NCBI GenBank assembly: GCA_019308145.1
Contig: JAFDIG010000088.1
Span: 1-8,202, forward strand
Source of the DNA: Deltaproteobacteria bacterium
Lineage (GTDB): Bacteria; Desulfobacterota; JAFDIG01
Direction of reading: 5' to 3'
Length of the DNA: 8,202 nucleotides
Positions within the stretch are counted from its first letter, which is position 1, and each line of letters opens with the position of its first letter. Below are positions 1-6,710 of the stretch, piece by piece. Below the pieces are notes generated by a model. That model made no database searches. It was given only the letters and a program-made list of their open reading frames with translations, and was not told the DNA's origin. The position numbers and the translations under genes are program-made.

Positions 1-1362
1 ACTGATGATGGAACCATTTATATCGATAATGCATCAGCAGGTGTCAATCCAAACAATGGTGATTGTGAAGTTTATATTAAAATTTGGGACAAACATATAG
101 ATATTCCACCTGCTTCAGGAAGATGGACCCTTTATGTTGAAGGTGAAAATATCTTAGAAGGTGGTGCTTATGATATATGGATTGATCTTAGTGTAAGAGG
201 GGCTTCAATAGATAATACGGTTTTTGAATCAGGCTGGACAAACTCAAAATTAGTTTGCTCCCCTGCAACAGGGTATAATGTCTTAGCAGTTGGCTCTTTT
301 GTAACCAAAAATGAATGGAGAGATACTTTAGGTAATATTACAAATCTTTATAGCTATACACAGGATCTTGGTGATATTTCATGGTTTTCAAGCCCTGGTC
401 CGAGTAGAGATGGGCGCTTAAAGCCAGATATTTGTGCTCCTGGCAGTAATATTGCCTCAGCTGCTTCATATGATGCTATTCCTACCATTGGAGTAGGTTA
501 TCTTGTTGAAGATGGACAGCATGTTATAATGCATGGTACTTCAATGGCTGCACCTCATGTTGCTGGTGTTGCTGCATTGATTCTTGAGTTACAGCCAAAA
601 GCAACCTTTGATACTGTTAGGGATTTAATTACCAGTACTGCTTATTCAGATGCCTATACTGGAGCTGTACCAAATAATACCTGGGGATATGGTAAGTTAG
701 ATGCAGGGGCTGCTGTTTCATATAGGGTTAAAACTCCTCCAAATAATCTGCATGTAGTTGAAACAACTCAGTCAACGATCCTTCTTTCCTGGGTTGATAA
801 TTCTATTAATGAGGCAGGTTTTGAGATCCAAAGAAAGGAAGGTGAAACAGGTGCTTATACAGTAGCTGGTACGGTTGGGCCAAACTTTGAGATGTTCAGG
901 GATACAGATTTGAAATCTGAAACCACATATTATTACAGGGTTAGAGCTTATTTCAACGAAGGAGGAGTAACCACTTATTCAGGTTTTACCGCAGAGGTAC
1001 ATGGCACAACCACAGCTGGCGGGACAGGTCATGGTGGCGGAGGATGTTTTATTGCAACTGCTGCTTATGGTTCTCCTTTTCATCATGATGTTATGATATT
1101 GAAAAACTTTAGGGATAATATCTTAGAAAAAGATTCTTTTGGGAAAAAACTTGTATCTCTTTATTATAAGATAAGCCCACCTATTGCCGACTTTATTGCA
1201 AAACGTCCATGGCTTAAAACAGGAGTTAGGATTACACTCGCACCATTTGTTTTAGGAAGCTATATTGCACTTAGAATAAATAAAACCTCCTTACCCCTCA
1301 TGATGATTGGTTTCATGCTTCTTTTATTTGCGATTTCCATGATAATTATTAAAAGAAGGTAA
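1..1362 (+). CDS. S8 family (subtilisin-like) serine protease, FN3 domain, CFI-box C-terminus; 5'-truncated
   Basis: The reading frame is open from the first base, so this is the C-terminal 453 residues of a larger exported protease; the ATG at 529 lies inside the catalytic motif and is not a start. The catalytic serine is Ser181 of the fragment in GTSMAAPHVAG, preceded by the family block SSPGPSRDGRLKPDICAPGS (about residues 130-149). The catalytic Asp and His must lie upstream of the window. Residues 60-80 look like the beta insertion that large S8 enzymes carry before the serine block. A fibronectin type III domain covers about 246-337, followed by a Gly-rich linker. CFIATAAYGS then begins at Cys349, and the protein ends with a hydrophobic segment (about 430-450) and KRR. 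Families with this CFI box are known as a C-terminal sorting-like domain; surface retention is inference. A terminator follows directly, so it ends its own transcription unit. Confidence 0.94.
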   Translation, partial: TDDGTIYIDNASAGVNPNNGDCEVYIKIWDKHIDIPPASGRWTLYVEGENILEGGAYDIWIDLSVRGASIDNTVFESGWTNSKLVCSPATGYNVLAVGSFVTKNEWRDTLGNITNLYSYTQDLGDISWFSSPGPSRDGRLKPDICAPGSNIASAASYDAIPTIGVGYLVEDGQHVIMHGTSMAAPHVAGVAALILELQPKATFDTVRDLITSTAYSDAYTGAVPNNTWGYGKLDAGAAVSYRVKTPPNNLHVVETTQSTILLSWVDNSINEAGFEIQRKEGETGAYTVAGTVGPNFEMFRDTDLKSETTYYYRVRAYFNEGGVTTYSGFTAEVHGTTTAGGTGHGGGGCFIATAAYGSPFHHDVMILKNFRDNILEKDSFGKKLVSLYYKISPPIADFIAKRPWLKTGVRITLAPFVLGSYIALRINKTSLPLMMIGFMLLLFAISMIIIKRR

Positions 1363-1393
1363 TAAAAGAGGGGCTAAATGCCCCTCTTTTATT
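1361..1393 (+). terminator. Intrinsic terminator after the S8 protease gene
   Basis: A perfect 13-bp inverted repeat (AATAAAAGAGGGG at 1361-1373 with its complement at 1381-1393) can extend to 14 bp through C1374-G1380, leaving a 5-nt loop. The GC-rich part of the stem is followed by CTTTTATT. The left arm begins inside the TAA stop codon of the protease gene. The A-rich left flank means it could also work on the minus strand, but no minus-strand gene enters from the right. Confidence 0.88.
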
Positions 1394-1530
1394 AACCACA
1401 GCACAAAATATCTTTAACTTTAATTAATTCACGCTTTATTTTTCAGTGTGAACTTATCACTTTAATCCTAAAAAGTAGAAAAAAGTATAAATATTTTGCA
1501 TTTTAAAGCTTTTACTTTGAGTAAAATATT

Positions 1531-2829
1531 ATGCTTCAACAAAAATCAACGGATGAAAAGCTTGGATTTAAAGAACTGCTTGCCATGGGTGTAGATGGTA
1601 TGGTTGGAGGAGGTATCTTTTCTGTTCTTGGGTTATCTATAGGCCTTTTAGGGCATGCCGCTCCTGTTGCTTTTGCACTTGAGGGTATTATTGCATTATT
1701 GATAGGTTTTTCTTATGCAAAATTGGGGATTACTTTCCATTCAGATGGAGGAAGTTTTACCTATTTGGAGCATGCATTTAAAAATAAAAATATAGGAGGA
1801 ATTGGTGGTTGGCTTCTTTTGGTTGGATATATTGGGACACTTTCACTATATGCATTTACTTTTGGTGCATACGGCACAGCGATGTTTGGGAAAAGTAGTC
1901 AAACTGTTTTAATACACCATTTGCTTGAATCCCTTGTTTTGCTCTTTTTCCTTGGGGTTAATCTTTATGGGGTTAAAGCTGCCGGGGAAAGTGAAGATAT
2001 CATAATTTTGATAAAGGTCTTAATTCTTTCTTTTTTTGCTTTTGTTGGTTTTTTTAGTATTCATTCGGATCGCCTTATTCCGTTTTTTAACAAAGGTGAA
2101 ATTGGCCTGTTAATGGGAGCTGCTCTAATCTTTGTAGCATATGAAGGTTTTGAGTTGATTCCTAACTCGATAAATGAGATGAAAAATCCGCATAAGGATC
2201 TATCTAAAGCTATCTGGGTGTCTATAATAGTAACAGCAGTTATATATATAGTTGTTACGTTTGTTGCGGTTGGCAATCTCACACTTGTAGAGATCAAAAA
2301 ATATAAAGAGTATGCATTAGCTTATGCTGCTAAGCCATTTCTGGGACAAGCAGGATTTATACTTATCGGATTAGGGGCTCTTTTATCCACTTCTTCTGCT
2401 ATCAATGCAACATTTTTTGGAACAGCGCGTCTTGGTATGGTTATGGCACAAGAAGATGAACTTCCAAAGGCTTTTTCTCACAAGGAAAGAACAAAGGATA
2501 TACCATGGATAAGCCTATTGATTATATGTGGAGTAAGCCTCATTTTTGTTAATACTACCAATTTGACAATAATCTCTTCATTTGCCAGCTCTACTTTCCT
2601 TTTGATCTTCGCTGCTATTAACCTCTCAGCAATCAAATTAAGAGAACGCATTAGAATTGGCTTAATAGGGCCTATTGCTGGGTTAATTGGCACTATATCT
2701 TCGTTGATTGTTTTATATATTTATCTTTTAAGAACAAATTTTAAAGCTCTTCTCTGGAATGGATTATTTTATTTCGGGATTATTGTAGCAGAGTTAGTTT
2801 TTAGTAAGAGAAAGGTATTGTTTAAGTAA
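1531..2829 (+). CDS. APC-superfamily amino acid permease
   Basis: A 432-residue integral membrane protein with about twelve predicted helices (roughly residues 18-40, 44-66, 92-114, 127-147, 155-177, 190-210, 227-248, 272-296, 325-343, 346-368, 376-399 and 405-424). The unwound substrate-binding part of TM1 is seen as GGGIF (26-30), TM6 carries FVAYEGFE (201-208), and the loop after TM8 has ARLGMVMAQEDELPKAF (299-315). All three are typical of the amino acid-polyamine-organocation family. It likely imports an amino acid or related amine by secondary transport; the substrate cannot be read from sequence. The ATG at 1531 is preferred because KLGFKELLAMG before TM1 is the usual N-terminus; only a weak GAG lies upstream. 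TATAAAT at 1486-1492 could be a -10 element but has no good -35. The next gene starts 22 nt after its stop, so cotranscription is possible. Confidence 0.93.
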   Translation: MLQQKSTDEKLGFKELLAMGVDGMVGGGIFSVLGLSIGLLGHAAPVAFALEGIIALLIGFSYAKLGITFHSDGGSFTYLEHAFKNKNIGGIGGWLLLVGYIGTLSLYAFTFGAYGTAMFGKSSQTVLIHHLLESLVLLFFLGVNLYGVKAAGESEDIIILIKVLILSFFAFVGFFSIHSDRLIPFFNKGEIGLLMGAALIFVAYEGFELIPNSINEMKNPHKDLSKAIWVSIIVTAVIYIVVTFVAVGNLTLVEIKKYKEYALAYAAKPFLGQAGFILIGLGALLSTSSAINATFFGTARLGMVMAQEDELPKAFSHKERTKDIPWISLLIICGVSLIFVNTTNLTIISSFASSTFLLIFAAINLSAIKLRERIRIGLIGPIAGLIGTISSLIVLYIYLLRTNFKALLWNGLFYFGIIVAELVFSKRKVLFK

Positions 2830-2851
2830 AAGAAAATATTTTGTAGTTACC

Positions 2852-3604
2852 ATGGAAGATAAAAAAGAAGTTGCAAATTTGATTTATGAAGAATTGAAAA
2901 AAGGAAATATCAAATCAAACTTCTCTTTTATTCTTAAAGAATTGAAAGAAAAGAAAATACCTTTTGTCGGAAGTGTTGGGAAAGAGCTCGGGAAAATAAT
3001 TTTAAAAGATAATTTTCAATATGAAAGATTATTTTATGATTTATGGGAATTTGCAGTGACAGAGGAGAAAGATAGGTTCGGAATCTCAAAAAATTTTATA
3101 ATCTTTTGCCTTTTAATTAATGCTTTAGGAGAAATTTCAAAAAAGGATTACAAAAAGACAAAAGGATTTGTAATAAAAATTCTTCCGACTTTAAATGATT
3201 GGGCAACTGTTGATACTTTAGCAACAAGAGTTGTTGCAAATTTGGCAACTCAAAACCAAAAAGATATATTTTCTTTGATGTATGAGTGGATAAGATCTGA
3301 GAATAAATGGGTTAAAAGATTAGCAGTGGCAACCATTCCATCTTATATAAAAACAAAGAAGAAAGAATCAAAAATCTGTCTTGATTTTTTAGATATTATT
3401 ATGAAGGAAGAAGATAAACATGTTAAAAAAGCTATTGGTTGGGCTTTAAGGGAAATAACAAAAAAGGATTCTGGATCTGTTTTTGATTTTCTTTTAAAAT
3501 GGTCAAAGATTAATGATAAAAATACAAGATGGATTGTTAAAGATGGGATGAAAAAGTTACCTAAGAATGAACAAGAGAAATTAAATTCTTTATTTGATGT
3601 ATAA
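2852..3604 (+). CDS. AlkD-like DNA alkylation repair protein (HEAT-repeat DNA glycosylase family)
   Basis: The 250-residue, all-helical, Lys-rich protein matches the DNA alkylation repair family (AlkC/AlkD, HEAT-like repeats). Recognisable blocks are NDWATVDTLATRVV (115-128), SENKWVKRLAV (149-159) and HVKKAIGWALREITKKD (190-206). Compared from memory with Bacillus cereus AlkD (Trp109, Asp113, Arg148, Trp187), the equivalents Trp117, Asp121, Arg156 and Trp197 all appear to be kept, so glycosylase activity on 3-methyladenine or 7-methylguanine-type lesions is plausible. The start at ATG 2852 has no clear Shine-Dalgarno. The gene ends in TAA and the next ATG begins at the very next base, suggesting translational coupling with the SplB-like gene. 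Codon use is much richer in A and T than in the permease before it. The family is solid; the lesion specificity is inferred. Confidence 0.87.
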   Translation: MEDKKEVANLIYEELKKGNIKSNFSFILKELKEKKIPFVGSVGKELGKIILKDNFQYERLFYDLWEFAVTEEKDRFGISKNFIIFCLLINALGEISKKDYKKTKGFVIKILPTLNDWATVDTLATRVVANLATQNQKDIFSLMYEWIRSENKWVKRLAVATIPSYIKTKKKESKICLDFLDIIMKEEDKHVKKAIGWALREITKKDSGSVFDFLLKWSKINDKNTRWIVKDGMKKLPKNEQEKLNSLFDV

Positions 3605-4492
3605 ATGGTTAACGAGATCCAAGTAAAATCAATCTTAAATAAACACAAGAAAAGAGATGATTGGTTTTTAGATGATTATTCTGTAAATCCTTACTTTGGT
3701 TGCTCTTTTAATTGTATTTATTGCTACATTAGAGGGAGTAAATATGGTGAAAATATGGCAAAAACTTTATCAGCAAAGGTAAACGCTCCTCAACTTTTAG
3801 AAAAACAGCTAAAAAGAAGAGCAAAAAAAGGGGAATATGGGATTATTGCTTTATCTTCCTCAACAGAACCCTATATGCAGATTGAAGAAAAAATGGAATT
3901 AACAAGAAAATTACTTGAGATAATCTTAAAATATAGATTTCCTGTTGAGGTAGCGACAAAATCAACATTAGTGTTAAGAGATTTGGATTTATTAAAAGAG
4001 ATTGATAAAAATGCATTACTTCCTGATGATTTAAAATTAAAATTAAAACGAGGGGTAATTATTTCATTTTCTATTTCAACATTGGATGAAAAGTTAGCAA
4101 AGATTCTTGAACCAGGTGCGCCTATGCCAAAACAAAGACTTGAAACAATGAAAAGATTAAAAGAGAATGGATTTTTAGTTGGGATAAACTTTATACCTGT
4201 GTTACCATTTCTATCAGATTCAGAGGATAAGCTCGATGAAATGATAAAAGCGGCAAGGGATTATGGAGCAGACTTTGTTTTTGTTGGTGGATTAACTTTA
4301 TTTGGTAAAGGAGAAGCAGATTGCAGAACACTTTTCTATAGATTTTTAGAAAAACATTATCCTAAATTTGTACCTAAATACAAGTCTCTATTTAGAATCT
4401 TTTTTGCACCACCAAAGAAATATCAAAAAGAGCTTGAAGAAAGATCAAAAAGATTGTGTGAGAAGTATGGGATCAAAAACGGAATTATTTAA
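3605..4492 (+). CDS. SplB-like radical SAM protein (COG1533, 'DNA repair photolyase' family)
   Basis: A 295-residue radical SAM enzyme. The 4Fe-4S cluster motif is CSFNCIYC (Cys33, Cys37, Cys40; CX3CX2C) inside NPYFGCSFNCIYCYIRG, the signature of the COG1533 group that includes spore photoproduct lyase. A TIM-barrel body follows, with ALSSSTEPYMQIE (82-94), VEVATKS (114-120), SFSISTLDEKLAKILEPGAP (154-173) and GINFIPVLPFLSD (193-205). True SplB uses a hydrogen-relay cysteine (Cys141 in B. subtilis); the comparable stretch here has serines (84-86), and the only other cysteines are Cys240 and Cys285. It is therefore unlikely to be a classical spore photoproduct lyase, and the 'photolyase' name marks the family rather than a proven reaction. 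The start is fixed by the KSILNKHKKRDDW lead-in usual for the group. It sits with zero spacing behind the AlkD-like gene. Confidence 0.9.
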   Translation: MVNEIQVKSILNKHKKRDDWFLDDYSVNPYFGCSFNCIYCYIRGSKYGENMAKTLSAKVNAPQLLEKQLKRRAKKGEYGIIALSSSTEPYMQIEEKMELTRKLLEIILKYRFPVEVATKSTLVLRDLDLLKEIDKNALLPDDLKLKLKRGVIISFSISTLDEKLAKILEPGAPMPKQRLETMKRLKENGFLVGINFIPVLPFLSDSEDKLDEMIKAARDYGADFVFVGGLTLFGKGEADCRTLFYRFLEKHYPKFVPKYKSLFRIFFAPPKKYQKELEERSKRLCEKYGIKNGII

Positions 4493-4675
4493 AACTCTTT
4501 TTTGGGTAAAAAAACTTTCATGTTTTGGTTTTTTCTTACTTCGTTTTTAAGCCAGAGGTTATCCTTATACATGCTAAAATTTTCATTATTTAAGTGATCT
4601 AAAAAATTATTTATAAATTTTATTAAATATGGTAATTTACAAAGGAGTGAAAGTAAATCTCATCTATAAGGAGAA

Positions 4676-4774
4676 ATGAACAACATAGCTGATTATACCT
4701 CTAAATCAATAGTTTATATGATAATTTCAAAAATAGACAAGATGGGTGAAAATTATTTTAGTTTAATAAGGTGA
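4676..4774 (+). other. Possible 32-codon leader ORF or lost N-terminal piece, in frame with the methyltransferase
   Basis: ATG 4676 opens a 32-residue ORF (begins MNNIADYTSKS, ends NYFSLIR) that stops at TGA 4772-4774, one codon before the methyltransferase GTG and in the same frame. AAGGAG lies only 2 nt upstream, too close for an ideal ribosome site. A 16-codon ORF (4629-4679) overlaps its start by ATGA. It could be a coupled leader peptide, a former N-terminal extension ended by a nonsense change, or chance. The peptide resembles nothing I recognise. Confidence 0.2.
4768..4773 (+). promoter_or_regulatory. Ribosome binding site that fixes the GTG start of the methyltransferase
   Basis: AAGGTG ends 4 nt before GTG 4778. 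It is the only Shine-Dalgarno-like string near an allowed start in that frame downstream of the TGA at 4772; the first in-frame internal Met is residue 235, beyond the catalytic motifs. Confidence 0.55.
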
Positions 4775-4777
4775 AAG

Positions 4778-6346
4778 GTGAAAAGTAATACGGTAAATCA
4801 AAAGGTAAATTTCAAAACTGAGAAAGAACTCCAAGAAGCGATCTTAAAAGAAAAGGCAAAAGGAACTTCTGATTTAGAAATTGGTCAGAAATATGGGGTT
4901 ACATTTAGATATATTGAAAAACTTATTACTAGAACACAAGGTCTTAATATTAGTGCTTTAAGGATTTCCAAAAAGATAAAAAAACTTTATCCAAAAGATT
5001 TTAAAGAAGAACAAACCACAGTCTGGAGTTTTAAACAAAGGGGTAAATGGGCAACCCATAGTGGAGAATATAGAGGAAATTGGTCTCCTTATATCCCAAG
5101 AAATGTGATTTTGAAATATTCAAAGCCTAATGAATTGGTTTTAGATTATTTCTGTGGTGCTGGAACAACTGCTGTAGAATGTAAACTATTAGGAAGAAGA
5201 TGCATTGCCTTTGATATTAATGATAAAGCTATTGAATTAGCAAGGAAGAATTTAGATTTTACTTTTGAATCGCCACAGTTGGCATTTATTGAAGAAGATA
5301 CTTATCCTCAAATTTATGAACCCAAGTTGTTAGTTGGTGATGCAAGGGATTTATCATTTTTACAAGACGACTCAATAGATTTAATCTGTGCTCATCCTCC
5401 TTATGCAAATATAATTTATTATACCGATTCAAAGGAAGGTGATTTATCATTTTTAGATATTAATGAATTTTTAAAAGAAATGGCAAAGGTTGCAAAAGAG
5501 AGTTTTAGAGTTCTAAAACCTAATAGGCAATGTGCTATTTTGATAGGGGATACACGTAGGGAAAAACATGTAATTCCTTTAGGGTTTAAACTAATAAATG
5601 TTTATTTAGATGCTGGTTTTAAATTAAGGGAGCTTGTAATTAAACGACAGCATAACTGTAAAACCACGGGGTTTTGGTATACAAACAGTATAAAATATAA
5701 TTTTCTTCTTTTAGCTCATGAGTATCTCCCGATTTTTGAGAAACCTAAAACAGGTATTCCTTCAAATGTAAGAGAGATAAGAGTTGATTATAGTTGGATT
5801 ACCCCTATTATAGAAGAACCACTTCTAAAGAGGAAATTAGATGAACTTGAAACTACAACAGTATGGATTTTGCCTGAAAAGGATTTTGAAAAACATTTAA
5901 ACAAAAATGTAATTGATAGATATTCAAATGGAAAAAGTTATATTACTGTAGCTTTTGTTTCTAATTCCAAAAATGAATTGAAATTGATTGAGAGAAATGT
6001 ACAAAAGAACAAAGAGTTACTTTTTATTAAATCCCCTTTTTTGAGCGATAGTCCTTCTCATTCAAATATAGAGCATTACTTAAAAGGGGTAAGAGAAATT
6101 GTGAATTATGAGTTGCCTAATATAGGCAAAAGCGGATTTGTTGCAATCCAAACCCAAGATGTAAGAATTAATGGGTATATAGAACCTATTGCAAAAAGAT
6201 TAGTAGATATGTTAACGATTAATGATTTATGGTTGAAAGAAATAATAATTATTACCCAGAAAGGAGCAAATTCAAAGACCCTCAATTCAAAAGATTATTT
6301 AAAAATAGTGCATCAATATCTACTTGTTTATGATGTGAAAAAATGA
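4778..6346 (+). CDS. DNA methyltransferase (N4-cytosine/N6-adenine type) with HTH-like N-terminus and degenerate second methyltransferase half
   Basis: 522 residues with a GTG start. Residues about 15-55 hold a helix-turn-helix-like segment (GTSDLEIGQKYGVTFRYIEK), perhaps for DNA binding. The SAM-binding motif I is DYFCGAGTT (123-131), with FDIN (145-148) as the following acidic strand; the amino-methyltransferase motif IV is HPPY (206-209). The order motif I then motif IV, and the N/D/S/H-PPY type motif, put it among exocyclic-amino DNA methylases. HPPY does not decide between N6-adenine and N4-cytosine. GNWSPYIPRN (100-109) before motif I is a conserved lead-in. Residues about 357-522 resemble 77-320 again but lack motif I and have SPF in place of PPY. 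No endonuclease gene adjoins it, so it may be an orphan regulator-type methylase or the remnant of a restriction system. Composition is as AT-rich as the two genes upstream. Confidence 0.9.
   Translation: MKSNTVNQKVNFKTEKELQEAILKEKAKGTSDLEIGQKYGVTFRYIEKLITRTQGLNISALRISKKIKKLYPKDFKEEQTTVWSFKQRGKWATHSGEYRGNWSPYIPRNVILKYSKPNELVLDYFCGAGTTAVECKLLGRRCIAFDINDKAIELARKNLDFTFESPQLAFIEEDTYPQIYEPKLLVGDARDLSFLQDDSIDLICAHPPYANIIYYTDSKEGDLSFLDINEFLKEMAKVAKESFRVLKPNRQCAILIGDTRREKHVIPLGFKLINVYLDAGFKLRELVIKRQHNCKTTGFWYTNSIKYNFLLLAHEYLPIFEKPKTGIPSNVREIRVDYSWITPIIEEPLLKRKLDELETTTVWILPEKDFEKHLNKNVIDRYSNGKSYITVAFVSNSKNELKLIERNVQKNKELLFIKSPFLSDSPSHSNIEHYLKGVREIVNYELPNIGKSGFVAIQTQDVRINGYIEPIAKRLVDMLTINDLWLKEIIIITQKGANSKTLNSKDYLKIVHQYLLVYDVKK
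5846..6343 (+). other. Degenerate second methyltransferase-like half within the methyltransferase gene
   Basis: Residues 357-522 repeat landmarks of residues 77-320: TTVW (80-83 and 360-363), NVILKYS/NVIDRYS (109-115 and 377-383), NEFLKEMAKVAKE/EHYLKGVREIVNY (229-241 and 432-444), AHEYLPIF/VHQYLLVY (313-320 and 511-518). A gapless stretch at offset 203 matches 258-290 to 461-493, pairing Asp258/Asp461, Arg260/Arg463, Pro267/Pro470, Leu272/Leu475, Leu283/Leu486, Glu285/Glu488. The second copy is about 80 residues shorter, has no FxGxG motif I, and PPY appears as SPF (419-421). I infer a non-catalytic pseudo-methyltransferase domain; the alignment was made by eye. Confidence 0.55.
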
Positions 6347-6710
6347 AAAAGTTTTTTAGTTTATTAAAATCGATCTATTACTATGAGGTTGAGGTGATAT
6401 GTTGAATAAAGCAAGGTACCATATCTATTAACTCAGTATATACGTTATAAGTTTTTTTCTTGACTTTATGAATATCGTTTCTTTTGTTTGGAATAAATAA
6501 GAATTATGATAAATATGAAGTTTCCGTTTAAATATTTTGGGGGATTATCATTTTTTACATTTAAAACAAGCTTTATAAATGGAATAGCTTTTACTTCCAA
6601 ATTCATTAAAGATAATAGAACACTTTAAGTTTTTTCTTATCTTGCTTTTTTTATAAAATACTTATAATATTTTAAATAAATTACAAGAATATTTTTCAGC
6701 AAAGTGAATC
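6347..6710. other. Long AT-rich intergenic region between the methyltransferase and the MNT-HEPN module
   Basis: 364 bases without a convincing gene. No clear hairpin terminator follows the methyltransferase stop. A good Shine-Dalgarno (GAGGTGAT, 6391-6398) precedes ATG 6399, but that ORF stops after 10 codons. Unsupported ORFs of 40 codons (6506-6628, plus) and 46 codons (6466-6606, minus) overlap each other. The right end carries the probable promoter of the MNT-HEPN pair. It may hold the decayed remains of another accessory gene, but I can recognise none. Confidence 0.6.
6642..6668 (+). promoter_or_regulatory. Probable sigma70-type promoter of the MNT-HEPN operon
   Basis: A perfect -10 hexamer TATAAT (6663-6668) lies 15 nt after TTGCTT (6642-6647), a partial -35 with a slightly short spacer. 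Transcription would start near 6675, giving a leader of about 36 nt before ATG 6711. In such AT-rich DNA a TATAAT can arise by chance. Confidence 0.4.

Larger units (their letters stand above)
4493..4777. other. Intergenic region before the methyltransferase gene
   Basis: 285 bases, very AT-rich. Just after the SplB-like stop, AAAAAAC (4509-4515) can pair with GTTTTTT (4528-4534) across a 12-nt loop followed by T residues; this is a weak, GC-free hairpin and I do not call it a terminator. TATAAA at 4612-4617 might be a -10 box but lacks a convincing -35. Two good Shine-Dalgarno-like strings (AAAGGAG 4641-4647, AAGGAG 4668-4673) sit before tiny overlapping ORFs at 4629-4679 and 4676-4774. No longer gene is seen. 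Confidence 0.6.

Noticed and set aside
1481..1500. AAAAGTATAAATA resembling an archaeal BRE/TATA promoter before the permease
   Set aside because: mraY with full peptidoglycan-type motifs points to Bacteria, and such strings are frequent in AT-rich DNA.
4509..4534. Terminator after the SplB-like gene
   Set aside because: The stem is 7 bp with a single GC pair and a 12-nt loop; too weak to call.
4772..4774. TGA read as an amino acid, joining the small ORF to the methylase
   Set aside because: TGA serves as the stop for the methylase, MNT and mraY genes here, and a good ribosome site supports the GTG start.
5348..5455. 15-base direct repeat GATTTATCATTTTTA at 5348-5362 and 5441-5455
   Set aside because: Both copies encode DLSFL within the methylase in the same frame; most likely coincidental codon use around motif IV.
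6466..6606. 46-codon ORF on the minus strand, and a second frame reading YKACFKCKK that recalls a transposase zinc knuckle
   Set aside because: No ribosome site, the CxxC stretch ends at once in two stops, and no other transposase piece is present.
6506..6628. 40-codon ORF on the plus strand in the methylase-MNT gap
   Set aside because: No ribosome binding site, no recognisable motif, and an overlapping minus-strand ORF of similar quality.
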